A stretch of 64,000 bases of DNA from Tetrahymena elliotti 4EA (lineage: Eukaryota; Ciliophora; Oligohymenophorea; Hymenostomatida; Tetrahymenidae), in assembly GCA_000231825.2 (NCBI GenBank), contig JH720400.1:52942-116941 (forward strand). Reading direction: 5' to 3'. The notes below the pieces were generated by a model that had not been told where the DNA came from, ran no database searches, and was given only the letters and a program-made list of their open reading frames with translations. Both the position numbers and the translations under genes were made by a program. Of this stretch, positions 47,921 to 61,400 are shown piece by piece (the first letter of the stretch is position 1; every line of letters begins with the position of its first letter).

Positions 47921-50326
47921 TCAGCACTCTCTAATGATTATTCTGTATGGTCTTATGTTTTCATTATTTTCAACAGTAAAATAACTAGGCATAGAGATAG
48001 GGCTTTTTACTTCTTTAGGATTAACTCTACATTAAAATATCACTAAAAATTTTTTACCTTTATAAAATGATGTTTCTGTAGCAAATTTCTCTGCTATTTT
48101 TACATCATCTGTTAAATAAACATTACTATATTCTCCAGCTTTGATATCTGAATTAGTTATCCTACATTTTGCATTTTAATAATAATTCCTCTTACCTGGA
48201 ATTAAATTGTTTTTTACAATATTTTTAATAGCTATTTCATTGGTGCCATGAAACAGCACTATCCAAGTTTTTTCATCACAATTTGAAGATATCCAAGATT
48301 TATCTTTTCCATATCTATCTATTTTTAAAGCATATCCTTTGTATCCTGCAGGGAAATAATATAAAAAAGGTTAGGGGTTTATTTGATTGTAAAACTTCAA
48401 TTAACCTCTGTATTCAAACTTTCCTTAATATGAATCATCCCACACCATATTATGTTATGGATCGAACATATCAACAGAGAGCTTTGCATTTTCTAAAAGA
48501 CTTTTTTCACTGAGTGATAATCCTAAGCCATCAAGAGAAAGATCCTTTTTCTGATGCTTAGTTGAGTATTACTTAGAGTTAACTTAAAAATCTATTTAAA
48601 AGTCTTTCTCACAAAAACAGTTTATGACAACAATATCTTCTTCAGGGTTTGCACAATTGAATTATTAGCCTACTTCTTATTTAAGATCAGAAATAAATTA
48701 ATTTAAATTTTGTTCTGATTACATTTTGATTATTTTATTATACATAGGAGTTTCTTCTATTACTTTCAGTGAGTAATAAGAGGCTTAATTATGTAAACCA
48801 TTTTAAATAAAATTTTGTTGCATTTAATAGCTTTCTGATTTTTCTAAATTTTATATTTTTTCATCTGTAATATAAGTATTAATTCCATTTTCCTTATAAA
48901 TATTTTATAACAGTTGAATGCATACCATAGGTTGTGAAGATATATCATTCTTCTTATCTGGACTATTTATATTTATTTGATATGTTTAAAATTAATTAAC
49001 GATGCTGTCATTCTTAGCTTTTAATATATTTAATTCCTAAGTGCTGGGTTTACTCTATTCTATGACAGTGTATGCCTTTGTAAATTAAACTAAATTTTAA
49101 TCTAATTAGACTTTTGGATTCAATTTAGTTAGCACGTTTGACACATGTTCTTAAAGATTAGAATTATTATTATTAAATAAAGAAATATCATTGAACTTTT
49201 TTTTAGCTGCTTCTTTTTATAATTATTTTTCATTACTTAATTGTTACTGAAGTTTTATATTTTCCTGTTTATATGATTTCAATTCTTCATTTTTTTATAT
49301 AAATTTCCTTTTGAGTTTCTCAAAATTTTGGCTAAGACTTTTGTATTTAACTTCTTACTATTCTAAATATTCAATTTAATTATTTTGATTAGAAATATAT
49401 TCATTTAAATGCTTAATTTAATTTCTTAAATCTAATTCTTATGATGATTCTTGCTTTGCTTAAAGAATCATTACTTATTATTTTTATATTTATTAGTTTT
49501 AAAGACCAATTTTCAACAGTAACTCATTGTTTTGCTAGTCAAGTTCCTCACATTTTTTTTGAGTTTCTTCAATTTAAAGTTCTTTTTTTTAATTTGTTTC
49601 TTCTTTTTACTTTAATTCTTCTTTCAACTTTTTGTATTTTATCTTAAACTCTTCATATTTATTTATATTTAGAATTAATTTATTATTTTCTTCATTTTAT
49701 TACTCTAGATGAATAATTTTTTCTTATAAACTATTAATCTGTTGATCATATTTTTATTCATTTTATTCATTACTAGCTTTCTTTTAGTTTATGTATTTAA
49801 TAGCTAGGATGTGCTGCTATTCATTTGTTTTCATTTAATCAAGGTATTGTAGTGATTTGTTAAACAAATTGAGCAATTGTGTGACTTCTAATGAATGAGA
49901 GGCTCTTTAAAAAAGAGCTTCTTATTATTTACGAAATTCTTTAAGTTCCTATTCAGAGATTGTTTTAGGGTACTCCATACTAAATGCGTTATTATAATTA
50001 ACTTCATTATTGTTTTAATTTTAATTGTTTTTAAATTGTTGAAAACTATTTATGCGCTTTTTTCTTTCTACTTCATTAATAAACTAATCTATTTTAGGTG
50101 TTTAGCAATCATTTAAGCAGTTTTAGTTTACTTTAGGAGTATAAAAATTTTTTTCAGTATCTAATGGTGAAAGTGGATTTTGATAAAAGTGTTTATCTGT
50201 CCTACTTGGGGTAAAAAATTAGTTTTAAGTAATTCTTTTTTATGAGGAGTATCTGCTTAATGTATTTATTTCTTAATTATTATATTCTCCACTTTTCAGA
50301 GCTTAAAATTATCTATATTCACTCAT
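47921..50326 (-). CDS. coiled-coil protein with C-terminal PARP/ADP-ribosyltransferase-like domain
   Basis: Single exon, 801 residues, ATG at 50326-50324, TGA at 47923-47921. The first ~170 residues are low-complexity. A coiled coil of about 300 residues follows (runs such as EEFKIKYKKLKEELKQKEE). From about residue 560 a globular part appears, and the last ~115 residues match the pattern of PARP-like catalytic folds: WIVLFHGTNEIAIKNIV (His693 in HGT), then IPGKRNYYQ, SNVYLTDDVKIAEKFA, and a closing FLVIFQCRVNPKEV and IRPYRIIIRE. In this fold the HG-T and the Tyr of VYLT line the NAD pocket; seeing both suggests an active or recently active site, but the third catalytic residue cannot be assigned by eye. 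Similar tails occur on several ciliate and amoebal proteins. Activity, substrate and location are unknown. Confidence 0.75.
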
Positions 50327-52397
50327 GATTCTACCTTTATACTATTGATTTTGTTATTTTTAATGAATTTATTCTCAAATTAATTACTTGTTTTTACTTT
50401 TGCTGATATTTATTCTCTTTTGATTAATTTAACAAAATAACCCTTCCTTTATTTTTTTAATATTCTAACTCCAAAATCAGATATTATAATCTTTAGTAAA
50501 CAAAACAAAATCGAAAAATATATCAAGAACAATTAAAGTGTTCCAAAGTTTAAATTACTTCATAAAAATCATAATTAGTAAACAAATACTTGGATTCAAA
50601 AACTCATTACTTACTATTTATTTTATCAAAATTTATTTCGCCATACATCTTTAAAATCTTTGTAGTAATAGTATGAAAATTAAGTAATAAATAATTTCAT
50701 CTTTTTTAAAAATATTAAAATTTAAAAACTTGAATAGCATTATTCTATCTATTTTTAGAATTTCATATTTTTCAACTTTTTCATATTAATTATTTAATTA
50801 AAATCATCTAAAAGAATATTCATATTTTAAATCTTTTTGGATCTTTTACAATAATTTATTATTTTTTTTTTTGAATATAAATTTACAAAGCAAGGAAGTA
50901 AATAAACAAAATCTTTAAAAGAATAATTATTATTTGATGATAAAGCAATAATTGGGATCTAAAATAGAATGAAATGAAATATCAAACAAATATTTTTAAT
51001 TTTAAAATTAAATAAATGAAAGAAATGTGTTGAATAAGGATGGTCAAATTATAAAACTTAATTTTAATAAAATCCCTAAAATTTTTATTAAAAGATGAAA
51101 TTGGATTGGTTATGGATTATAAATACTAAACAACATTTATGCAAAATATTCTCAAATTTCTACACATTAATTAACTTAGTTTTGTATCAGATAATATTTT
51201 TTTTAACTAATAAAAGAATTTGTTAGATTTTGACGATGTTTATTATCAAGAATAAAAAAATAAAATTTTTTGATTAAAATTTCAAATATTTGCAACTAAA
51301 AAATAAATTTAAAGCTCTAAATTTAAGTATAAAATCCTATTTTGTTTATCTAATTAACTCGTCTAATGATTTTATTTTAAGGAGGAAAAAGTGCCAAATT
51401 TAGTGAAAATATGATTTAAATTACTGAGGCTTTTTACTTAAATTAATAAATTTGTCGATTTTTTGCTTAAAATTAAAGCTAAAAGTAAATGAATATTTTT
51501 ACAAAATGTTATAATTTGGTGTTTTCATTTAATTTTGAGTCTTGAATAAGTAAAATTAATTAAAAAGAAGATTTTTTGTAATGTGTAACACAACATAAAG
51601 TGTAATTATTTATGGAATTATGTAATTAAAAAATTGAATAGTATCTGAACACAAAGAATAATTAAATAATTATTTACTGTTTCAAATTTATTTAAACCTG
51701 CCAGCCATTGTGCTTGTTTTCTTTACAATTATTAATAATTTTACTTTTTTGAGCATAAATCTTGTTTAGAATAATAAATGAAAATAAAATAATTTTTAAA
51801 ATGAATATTTATGACTTCAAAGTGGTAATAATTACTAAATGATCTTATTTAAATATAAAGTAAAATAATAATAAAGCTTTTCATACCCTATCAATTATAA
51901 AGAATATTTCAAAATAATAAATTAGCTGAATTATTAATTACTTGCTTTGGATTCAAACTAAGCTATTCTTTTCTCTAAGTTTATACTAAAATTTATCGGT
52001 TATAATAATACAATTAGTCTAAAATAATACAATATTACTGAATAGTATAGTATTTATACTATGATAAGATATGTAAGTAATATAAAATATTTTATTTAAA
52101 GAAAAATGAAATTTTGGAAAAAAAAAATGAAAACATGTCTAAATATCCAGATTTCTTAATTTATATTAACTTACTATTCTTTTTTTGGAAAAATTAAATC
52201 TGATAATATAGAATCATCTTGATGTTAGATGAAGAATTATTTGTGTAAGAAGATAACTCTTAAAAAATTTTTATCTAATTAATTTGTATAATTAGCTCTC
52301 TATAAAATTTAATTACAAATAATTTTGTTAACATTTTATTGAACAAAGTAAAATTCAAAATTTAAAAAGCAAACCATTTTCAAGCAACACAAAAATT
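50327..52397. other. 2.1-kb divergent intergenic region
   Basis: The longest gene-free stretch, between the starts of the coiled-coil gene (-) and HHK5 (+). Very AT-rich with scattered poly-A and poly-T tracts. No exon-like stretch, RNA gene or ordered repeat found by eye. Confidence 0.5.
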
Positions 52398-55300
52398 ATG
52401 ACTTTTTCTTAAAGGTTTAAAGAAAATAAGCATAGTATTTTAGCAGTATTGATGAGTGTATACAGTCTTAATGAATTGCTGTTTATGATTGTATGGTTTT
52501 CTGATAATAATGAGTCAAACTCTTCATAGTAAAAAACAAATAAATTTGTATGCTTTGTATTGCAGATTGCAATCATTATTCTGACAATAACTGCTTACTT
52601 TCTAGTTAATTATAAGAAACAAGAAAATACCTATAATGTATTAAATATGATTATTTCTATTTTATTAAATGAATACTCTGTGTTATCAGATTGCTTTTCT
52701 TAGGCTTCCCTTTGTATTGCTCTTACTCTCATGATTTTTTTCTATCCGAAGCTATTCAATAAAAACGGAGAGTTTTATATTAAATTTTTTATACCTCACT
52801 CAATTTATATACTACTACGGTATATGTTTTAAGCAGAAATAAATAATGTTAGATCAGATATTGCTATAATTACTTCAGTTTTTACTTTATTTACTATTAT
52901 ATTATCATATGAAAAAGATGAAAATTTAAATAATTAAGGATATATTTAGGAAAATGGGAATAGTCCTATTCATTTAAATAAAGAAAGTGATATTTTAAAT
53001 GGGCAAAAAACACGTGATTAATTTACTTTAGTGAAAAAGGATTCTAAAATTTATAACGAAACTTAATGTTTGAAATAACAACACTGTGAGAGTAATTAAT
53101 TTAATTGCAAATCAACTTAAGAAAGCTTTAAAAAATAAAGTTCTTTTTAATTTGACTTTCAAGAACTGCAAAAGACTGGAATATTAATTGTTAATGACAA
53201 AAAAGAGGTAGTAAAAGTTAATAGCTAATTTCTTTACTTTTTAGAGGAAAATAGAAATTAATTAATTCAAAAAGAATCTACCCAAGTAGACAAAAGGTCT
53301 TAAAGAGATGAATTTTTGCTTCTAAGCTTAAAATTTGATCAATAAAAATAATCTTTTACACAATAATAAAATAATTATTTGAATGAATAGCTCAACAGCT
53401 TATAAAACAATGCTTTATATAGTGATGTTAATGTAGATAAAGATTTTTTTAGCATTCCCCATGATGCAACCAAGTAAAACTAGAGCGAAATTAAATAAAA
53501 CATAAATCTAAACGACACTATAGCTAAATTTAAAGAAGAAGAATAATGTTAATAATGTATTGATAAAAATATTTTGATGCCTTCTAAAATTTGCGCACAT
53601 GAACTAGATGATACATTCATGAAGACAAATAGGGCTCATAATATATCTAATAATTTTTAAATATACCATTTAAACAACTCTTTAATCTCCAATTCGCATT
53701 TGTATGATATTGAAAATTAGTAAAATTTGCAGACTATGTAAAGGACTCCTGTAAATTACCAAATAAATATTAACAATTATAAAATAAATAATATCTAAAA
53801 GAACAATAATTTCTCTCACGCTGTAATGAGCAGCTAACAATCTTCAAGTTGTGGATTAAGTAAATTAAGATAGTGTATTATTCCTGATAATATAGAAGAA
53901 TTATTTGAAGGTTTATAAAGCGATATCTGCTTAGGCTAAGTTATTGATTTTTTAATTAAATAACAACCTCAAGAAATACTTGACTCAAAAGTTAACTAAA
54001 TATTTAATTGCAGGTAATGTCAGAAATTAATTAAAAATCAGAATTCATCAGTGAAATATAAAAAGTACTCTAACACATAATTTTACAAATTTCGCATTGA
54101 ATCTAACTTTTTGATTGTTTCACAAATTTAAAAAGACAAATCAAATAAAAAGAAGATTGTTGAGTACAAGATTGGTTGTTATTTTAATGATCAGGAAGGT
54201 TCATATGATCTATGCTAGAAATGTAAGATTTGTAATCAAGATTATAGCTCGTCAGTTCATTTTGTTAATAAAAACATGAGTTTTGTCTGCCCTGATAACA
54301 AGACTCTTAATTTAATTAAAGAAGAAAGTTTACCAAGCAATAAAAAAGTTGAATCTTTAAAACAGATTGCAAATGCCAGCAATAGCAAATTAGATAATTC
54401 AATAAAACAATACAATTAGAAAACAAGATATAATCAAAGTGCTAAAGCTTGCTCTCTAATGAGTGTATCTGATAATGATCACTTGCAAAGAATTAATTTA
54501 ATGTGTCAAACAAATGAGACAAGCCAATTAAAGCAGAAAGACTAATAATATATTAGCAACGAAGAAGTGTTAATTGAGCATGCATAGTATCTATTTACTA
54601 TTGAGGTAAATCAAACAGATTTTGAAATTGTTTCTGAAAATTTAAAAAAGAAAATGGATAAATACAGATAAAGATTACTTTGCTCAATATCTCATGAGCT
54701 GAGAACCCCTTTGAACTGTATTATTTCTATGCTTGATATCCTTAACATGAAAAATGATATTTCAGAAGTCAATAAAAATTATTTTGTTAACCCAGCATTG
54801 TTCTCAAGTTATATCTTATTGAATACAATAAATGATATTTTAGATATGGCTGAAGTTAACAGATCAGGTAAAATTAAAATGCTCTTCTAAGAGTTTTCTC
54901 CTGTTAATCTGTGCCATGAATGCTTCAATTTTATAAAGTTATAAGCTTAATAGAAGAATCTTTAGCTAATATTTGAATGTGAAGAATAAGTTCCTAAGCT
55001 AGTTTACACTGATTTAAACAAAGCAAGATAAGTTCTTTTAAATCTTCTCAGCAATGCATTAAAATTTACTCAAAAAGGCAGTATTAAAATAAAACTCTCT
55101 TATTCATAAGAAGGTATCTTACAAATTGATGTTAGTGATACTGGATGTGGAATAGCACCAGAATAATTAAAAAAAATATTCTTTAACTTCAATTAACCAG
55201 AATTTGATATTTACTCAAATCAATCTCATTAAAATGCAAGCAATTAAAAAGAATATGCTAACTCATAACTAAGTTTGTAGTTAAACCATAACAATAATAA

Positions 55301-57248
55301 TTCTAAAAATGCAGGATTAGGTTTGAATATTTCATATCTTCTAGCTAAATGCCTTGGTGATAACAGGACTTTAAAGGTATCAAGTGAGTTAGGTAAAGGC
55401 AGTACATTTACTTTTTACATTATAAGCTAATCTTAAAATTAAAAAGGATGCACTTTCTTACCTGTTCCATAACTGGATAGTTACAACTCATAAAGATCAA
55501 AATATCAATATGACAGTGAATACTCTGAAAACAATCAAGTACAAAAATCTTTTTTTGCAAGAAATTAAAATTAGATGATTTAAGAAGAAAAAGAAATAAC
55601 ATTTAGTAATGATCTCACAACAAAAAGCATATCATAAAGCAATCTAAGAGGACAAGAAAACAATTTATTTATTGACACTTTAAAAAACACAAATAGATCT
55701 TTTGAAAAATCCAAACAAAATACTAAAAATGGACTCTGTTTAAGTTTTAACAATTTGAAAATCACTCCAGACTAAGAAAAAAATCGTTTAGACTCCCTAT
55801 AAAGTGATGGATATCCTGATAATATGAAGGAGTTATATCCTGAGAGTGAATCTGAAGATTTAAATTCAAGATCAAAAACAAAAAGTATACAAACTTCCTT
55901 GCTCTAAATAAATTTTAACAAAACTGCATTTTAAATTATTTAACATGCATCAAACATTTGCAATTAGATTTATTCATAAAGAGATTTTTTAGATGATTAA
56001 CATAACTTGAATCTACCAGTGAGAGGATCATTAGTTAACATACACTCTCCATATAGTAATAGTAGCAAAGATTTTTTCTAAGCACCTAAATAAGTTCATA
56101 GCAAAAGAAACAGTATTAGTGATGATGAAATTCATAATAAAATTTTATCATCAAATAATAATTTACTCAAGAATAAATGTAGCGATCTAAATATCTTTTT
56201 GTAAAAAGACATGAAAGATTCAGACTGCTCAATTAAGTAAAGACTAAACGCTAACAACTAACACAGTATCTCACTAAGCAGTTTAACTTAAAATAAAAAT
56301 TGTTAATTTTAAAATAAAATTCCTTAACAACTAAACTAAGAAAAGCGTAGTTTAGAAAATTTTGAAGAAAATACTCATTCAAATAAACAAATGCAAAAAA
56401 TAAATTCAGAGTTATATGTATAAACGATAAAGAATAATTATTTAAATAACTTTTTTAACTCACCAAAATAAATTGAATCTTGTGATGTTCTAACAGAAGT
56501 CTCTGAAAAAAAATATCCAAATTAGTCTGAAAAATAAAATGTCTGTGAAAAGCCGAGAAAAGCACAAAGAAAAAGAATAAATGAAAAAATAACCTACTAA
56601 TCCTCAAGATCAAGTGAAAATTTTTAGAATTCATAAAAGAAGACATCATAATATTAAAAATCAGCATCAAATATATCAAAAGATATAAATTCTAACAAAC
56701 CATAGAGCCATAATAATTTTATTATGCTTGATAGTCATCCTTAAATGCATTAGGATAACCCTTAAGAAGGAATAAAGCATCCAAATCTCATTTAAAATGA
56801 CTTTTAGTTTTTGATATCTAATTAAAACAAGCAAAGAAAATGCTAATGTTCACAAATATTGATAGTAGATGACAATGAATTCAATATTTATGTATTATAA
56901 ATTAGACTAAAAATGTACTCTTTTATTGTAGATAAAGCAACTAGTGGATTCGAAGCTATTGATCTCATAAAAAAAAGAAAAGAAAATTCTTGCTGTAATA
57001 AGTACTCCCTTATTTTTATGGACATTGATATGCCAGTCATGAATGGCTATCAAACCACTGAAAAAATTTTATAATTTTATAAAAAACTCAAAACAGAGCC
57101 ACCAGTCATCTCTGCCTGCAGTGCATATATTCAGGAAAACGATAAATAAAAAGCTTATTAAGTCGGAATGAAATACTACATCACAAAACCAATAAATACT
57201 CAATCCTTTGAAAATGTATTAGCCTAAGTATTTTAATTAGAATCTTGA
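52398..57248 (+). CDS. HHK5: membrane hybrid histidine kinase with paired CxxC motifs
   Basis: Single frame of 1616 residues, ATG 52398 to TGA 57246-57248. Membrane segments are spread over residues ~15-170 (VCFVLQIAIIILTITAYFLV, ASLCIALTLMIFFY, FTLFTIILSY). PAS-like segment near 258 (KTGILIVNDKKEVVKVNSQF), then the pre-kinase segment CIIPDNIEELFEG. Two cysteine pairs bracket a ~70-residue beta-rich segment: C538/C541 (FNCRQCQK) and C606/C609/C612 (LCQKCKICNQ). H-box SISHELRTPLNCIISMLD with His766; N box TDLNKARQVLLNLLSNALKF; G1 DTGCGIAP; an Asn/Gln-rich insertion of ~50 residues precedes G2 NAGLGLNISY. The linker is about 470 residues. Receiver: ILIVDDNEFNIY, phospho-Asp1542 in MDIDMP, ISACSAY, ITKPI. 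Receiver cysteines C1482, C1484, C1532 and C1533. Forms a subfamily with HHK6. No introns. Confidence 0.93.
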
Positions 57249-58406
57249 AAAAATTTTCCTTGTTTAGAATATTTAATAATTTATTTATCATCCAAATTAA
57301 GAACATAACAAAAAATAGAGCTTTAATAAATTTATTGATCATTTTATTATTTATTTTGTAATTAAATTAATTTCTTTAAAAAAAATTTAAATTTAGCTCA
57401 CTCAAAAAAAAACTAATATTTTTCTTCTCTAAAAAACATTTCAAATCATTAATATTATCAAATCATACTCAAAAAAACTAAAAATTGCTTTTAATTACCA
57501 TAATAAGATAAACTAAATTAGAAGAATACCCAATCTAAAATTATAAATTTTAATATTTTACTAAAAAATTATTTCTAATCTCAACTTTATTTTAGTTGAT
57601 TTCACTTTATTAGTAATTTACTTTTACTTCTAAACAATATTAATAAAAATTTAAATACTTTCTATTTTTGTTATGAAAAAAATATATCATTAGTTAATTT
57701 AAATAAAGATATTTCATACAAAATATCATATTTTTATTTGTTCTTAAATAAAATCTCCAAAAAAGGTGATTTAAATAAAAAATTTTTTTAAAACAGTTAC
57801 TTTGAGAGAAAACATTATTATCAAAAGAGTATTACAAAAATGTTTTAATTATGTTTAAAGTTAAAAAAATAAATTGGAAATTTTGCAAAATCAATTATAT
57901 TTTTTAATAAAAAATGTTTGAGAAAGAAAGATGATATATTTATTAATCAAAAAAAAATGTCCTGAGATAATTTAATTATTGAATAATCAAGAATTTCTTA
58001 AAATAAATCATAATGAAAAGTTTTTATGTATGTTTATAAAATGACTTTTCTAATTTCACCTTCAATTATAATTCTTTATCAATTTATTGTTTGGTTAGAT
58101 CAAAAAGGCGTTTTTTAAGAATAAAGCTATTTATTAGGCAATATCTAAATTATAAAATATATTAATGAGAATGAGAGCTATATTTGATCTTGAAAAAAAA
58201 TAGTTAAATATAGATCTCTGTGTTCTCTGTGAAATTACTAGAGAATTCTCTTAAGAATTGAAGAGGATATTCAAATGAAAAAGCTATATATTAATTAAGA
58301 AATATTTCTTATAGACTCTTAGATTAATTTCTAATAAAATTCAGAAAGACCAATATTAAATTGTATATAAACTACTCATATAATAATTAATATAGTGTTT
58401 AGATAA
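57249..58406. other. intergenic between HHK5 and HHK6
   Basis: 1.2 kb of AT-rich spacer; HHK6 promoter region. Nothing recognised. Confidence 0.5.
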
Positions 58407-61400
58407 ATGAAGAATTAATAAAATCGATTTAAATCCTTTATAATTAGCAATAGCGTCATCATATTTACTTTACTGATAGGAATATATTCATTAAATGAAA
58501 TCATTTTTATATAGATTTTAGATAAAAACTATGAAATCCATTAAGATTTTTAGAAATTAGACAAATTGATTAGTTTATCATTACTGTTGGCATTATAAAT
58601 AATTAATACCTTCTAAATGGCTTTAATAATATCAAAGAAATACTATAGGATCAAGGATTACATTTATCTTATAGAATCTATACTACTAGTAGAATATTCT
58701 CTGCAAGTTTCCCAGATTTAGATTTATGCGTATTGCTTGTCTTTGGCACTTCTACTTCGCTTTTATGAAGCCCACATTGATTAAAAGTGCAAAAAATACT
58801 GCAAAATGTTAATTTTACACTTAATGTATTTGTTTGTTCGGTTTTTTTTAGATTAGTAAAGCATAAGTTTACCAAATTCTATTTAAGTAGTAGTGTTAAT
58901 AGGTGTGATTTACATAAAAATAGTATTAAGCTATCCTTTAAGCTATGAAAATGCAAACGATAATTAAAAGCTGATATATAGATATATGGACAGGAGTATT
59001 TAGGAGCCTTTATCAGCTGATTTTTAACGTAACAACGATTAAGAGAAAGAAAATAGGAATTGCAATATTGATAAGTAAAGTTAGAGTGGGAAGAAATTAG
59101 TTTCTGCTATAAATATGAACGAAAATTAGATTGAGAAAGAACAAATTAAAGAGGGTGATATAAATTCTTCTATTCTATTTGATTACACTAAGATATAAAG
59201 TACAGGTTTTCTTGTATTAAATGATTAAAATCAAATATTAAAATACAATAATTAATTTTCATCGCTAATTTAACAATTACAATCTTACAACCAAGAATTG
59301 TTCACAGATTCTACCAACCTAAATTCTAGTGATCAATTTAATTTATTATTCAAATCATTTTTTCATCTCAACTTAAAATATAATCTAATTTAAATAAACA
59401 ATACGCAAGAAATCAAAAAACTCCAAGAATCTAAATACAAAGAAAATCAAAAGCTTACTTTAGTTTAAAATTTCAAAATTGACTAACCAAATATCTAAAG
59501 TGATAATTTAAAAATAAGTTAATAAGAGCACAGATTATCCATTCAAAGTGATGTCAAAGATTTAAGTTAGTAGCATTATTCCATACAAAATTTAATTAAC
59601 ACATCTTTAGAAGAAGGCTTATCAAATTTAAACAACAAGCTCAGTTCAGTCTAAGACAAGTAAAAGTAGTCTCATCAATAAAACGATTAAATTTAAAATA
59701 ATTTTAATTTGAAATGTAGAGGCAATAAAGAGGAAGATCTTGAAATTCAATTAGAAATTAATAAGAACCACTTAAAACAAAAAGAATTACCTAATAATTC
59801 ATTTAATTTTTTGAAAGACCTAAATAATTAAAATAGTGACAAAGAAAATACATTATCAAATTAATAACTTTTGTAATGCTCTATTCCAAACAATATTAAT
59901 TAATTCTTTGAGTAAAAATAAATAGAAGTTAATCTGCAAAATCTTTTGAAATTTTTAAGAGAGTAACAACCTAAAGAAAAGCATAGTAAACAACAAAAAT
60001 GCAAAAAATGCTCAAAAGTTTTTGATAAAATTCATGAAAAACACAACAATCAAAACAAAAAAGCATAAAATCTTTAATTTTAAACATACAAATATTCTAT
60101 TCAACAGGATTATTTGACCATTTCCTTAAAATTTTATGACAAAAAAAACAGTAAAAGAAATTTTGATATAAAAATAGGCTGCTTTAAAACACAAAATAAT
60201 TAAAATTTATAGAAAAATTTAGATTTCTTCTGTGAGAATTGCAATAGAAAATCAATAAATGAACTCTAAGAAGTTGATGAATAATCAGAAAATTAAAAAG
60301 ACTCTACTTTCTATAATTTTTTACAAAGCAGGAGTTTCTTGGAATAAAAAGCAGAAAAATCTCTCAAAAATTCAAACAAACAAGGCTATTTAAATTAAGA
60401 TTCAACAGAAACTAATTCATGCAACAACAATAACTTTAGTAACTATGTCAAATAGATCAAGCTAATAGGATTGAATTCTTAGCTAAAAGAAGGACCATAA
60501 TATTAACCTGACACTAAATAAAATTAAAAAAATGGAATTAATCTCGAACCAAACACTAATGATTCTTCTAAATATTTTATCATGAATGGAATTTAGATTT
60601 TGGAAAATAGTCAAACTCTTTTCAGATAAGATCACATATAAAATATCAATGAATAAACTTTTAATATTTAAAATTAATAAGATGATTCTTATGTTTTTAC
60701 CATTGAAATTTTCGAGACTAATTTTGAAGTTACTACTAGAAGCCTCAAATAGAGAATGGAGAAATTCAAAAGAAAAATGCTTAGTTCAATTTCACATGAA
60801 CTTCGTACACCTTTAAATTGCATAATTTCTATGCTAGACATCCTTAATATGAACAATGATATTTCAGATTTAAATAAAACTCTCTATGTTAATCCTGCCT
60901 TGTTTTCAAGTTACATTTTGTTAAATATAATTAATGACATTCTGGATTTAGCAGAAATTAATAGGTCAGGATAAATTAAAATGATATTTTAAGAATTCTC
61001 TCCATTAAATCTTTGTATAGAGTGCTTAAATTTTATTAAGTTGCAGGCATCATAAAAAAATTTACAGTTAGAACTTATTTGTGAAGAATCAGTACCATAA
61101 ATTGTTTACACAGATTTAGATAAAACAAGGCAAGTTCTCTTAAATTTGTTAAGTAATGCTCTGAAATTCACTTAAAAAGGAAGTGTTGTTATCAGACTCT
61201 CTTATCCATAAGATTAAACAATATAAATAGATGTCAAAGACACTGGTTGTGGAATTCCTGCTTCGAAATTAAGATAAATTTTTAAAAATTTTATTCAGCC
61301 TGATTTAGAATCTATAAATTCTGCTTAAAAATAGAATTCGCCAACTCTAAAAAGATAACAATCCTCAACGTTCCAAAAGAATGCAGGATTAGGCTTAAGC

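Noticed and set aside
59115..59117. ATG at 59115 as the start of HHK6
   Set aside because: The frame continues upstream to ATG 58407 and adds a membrane region like those of the other five kinases.
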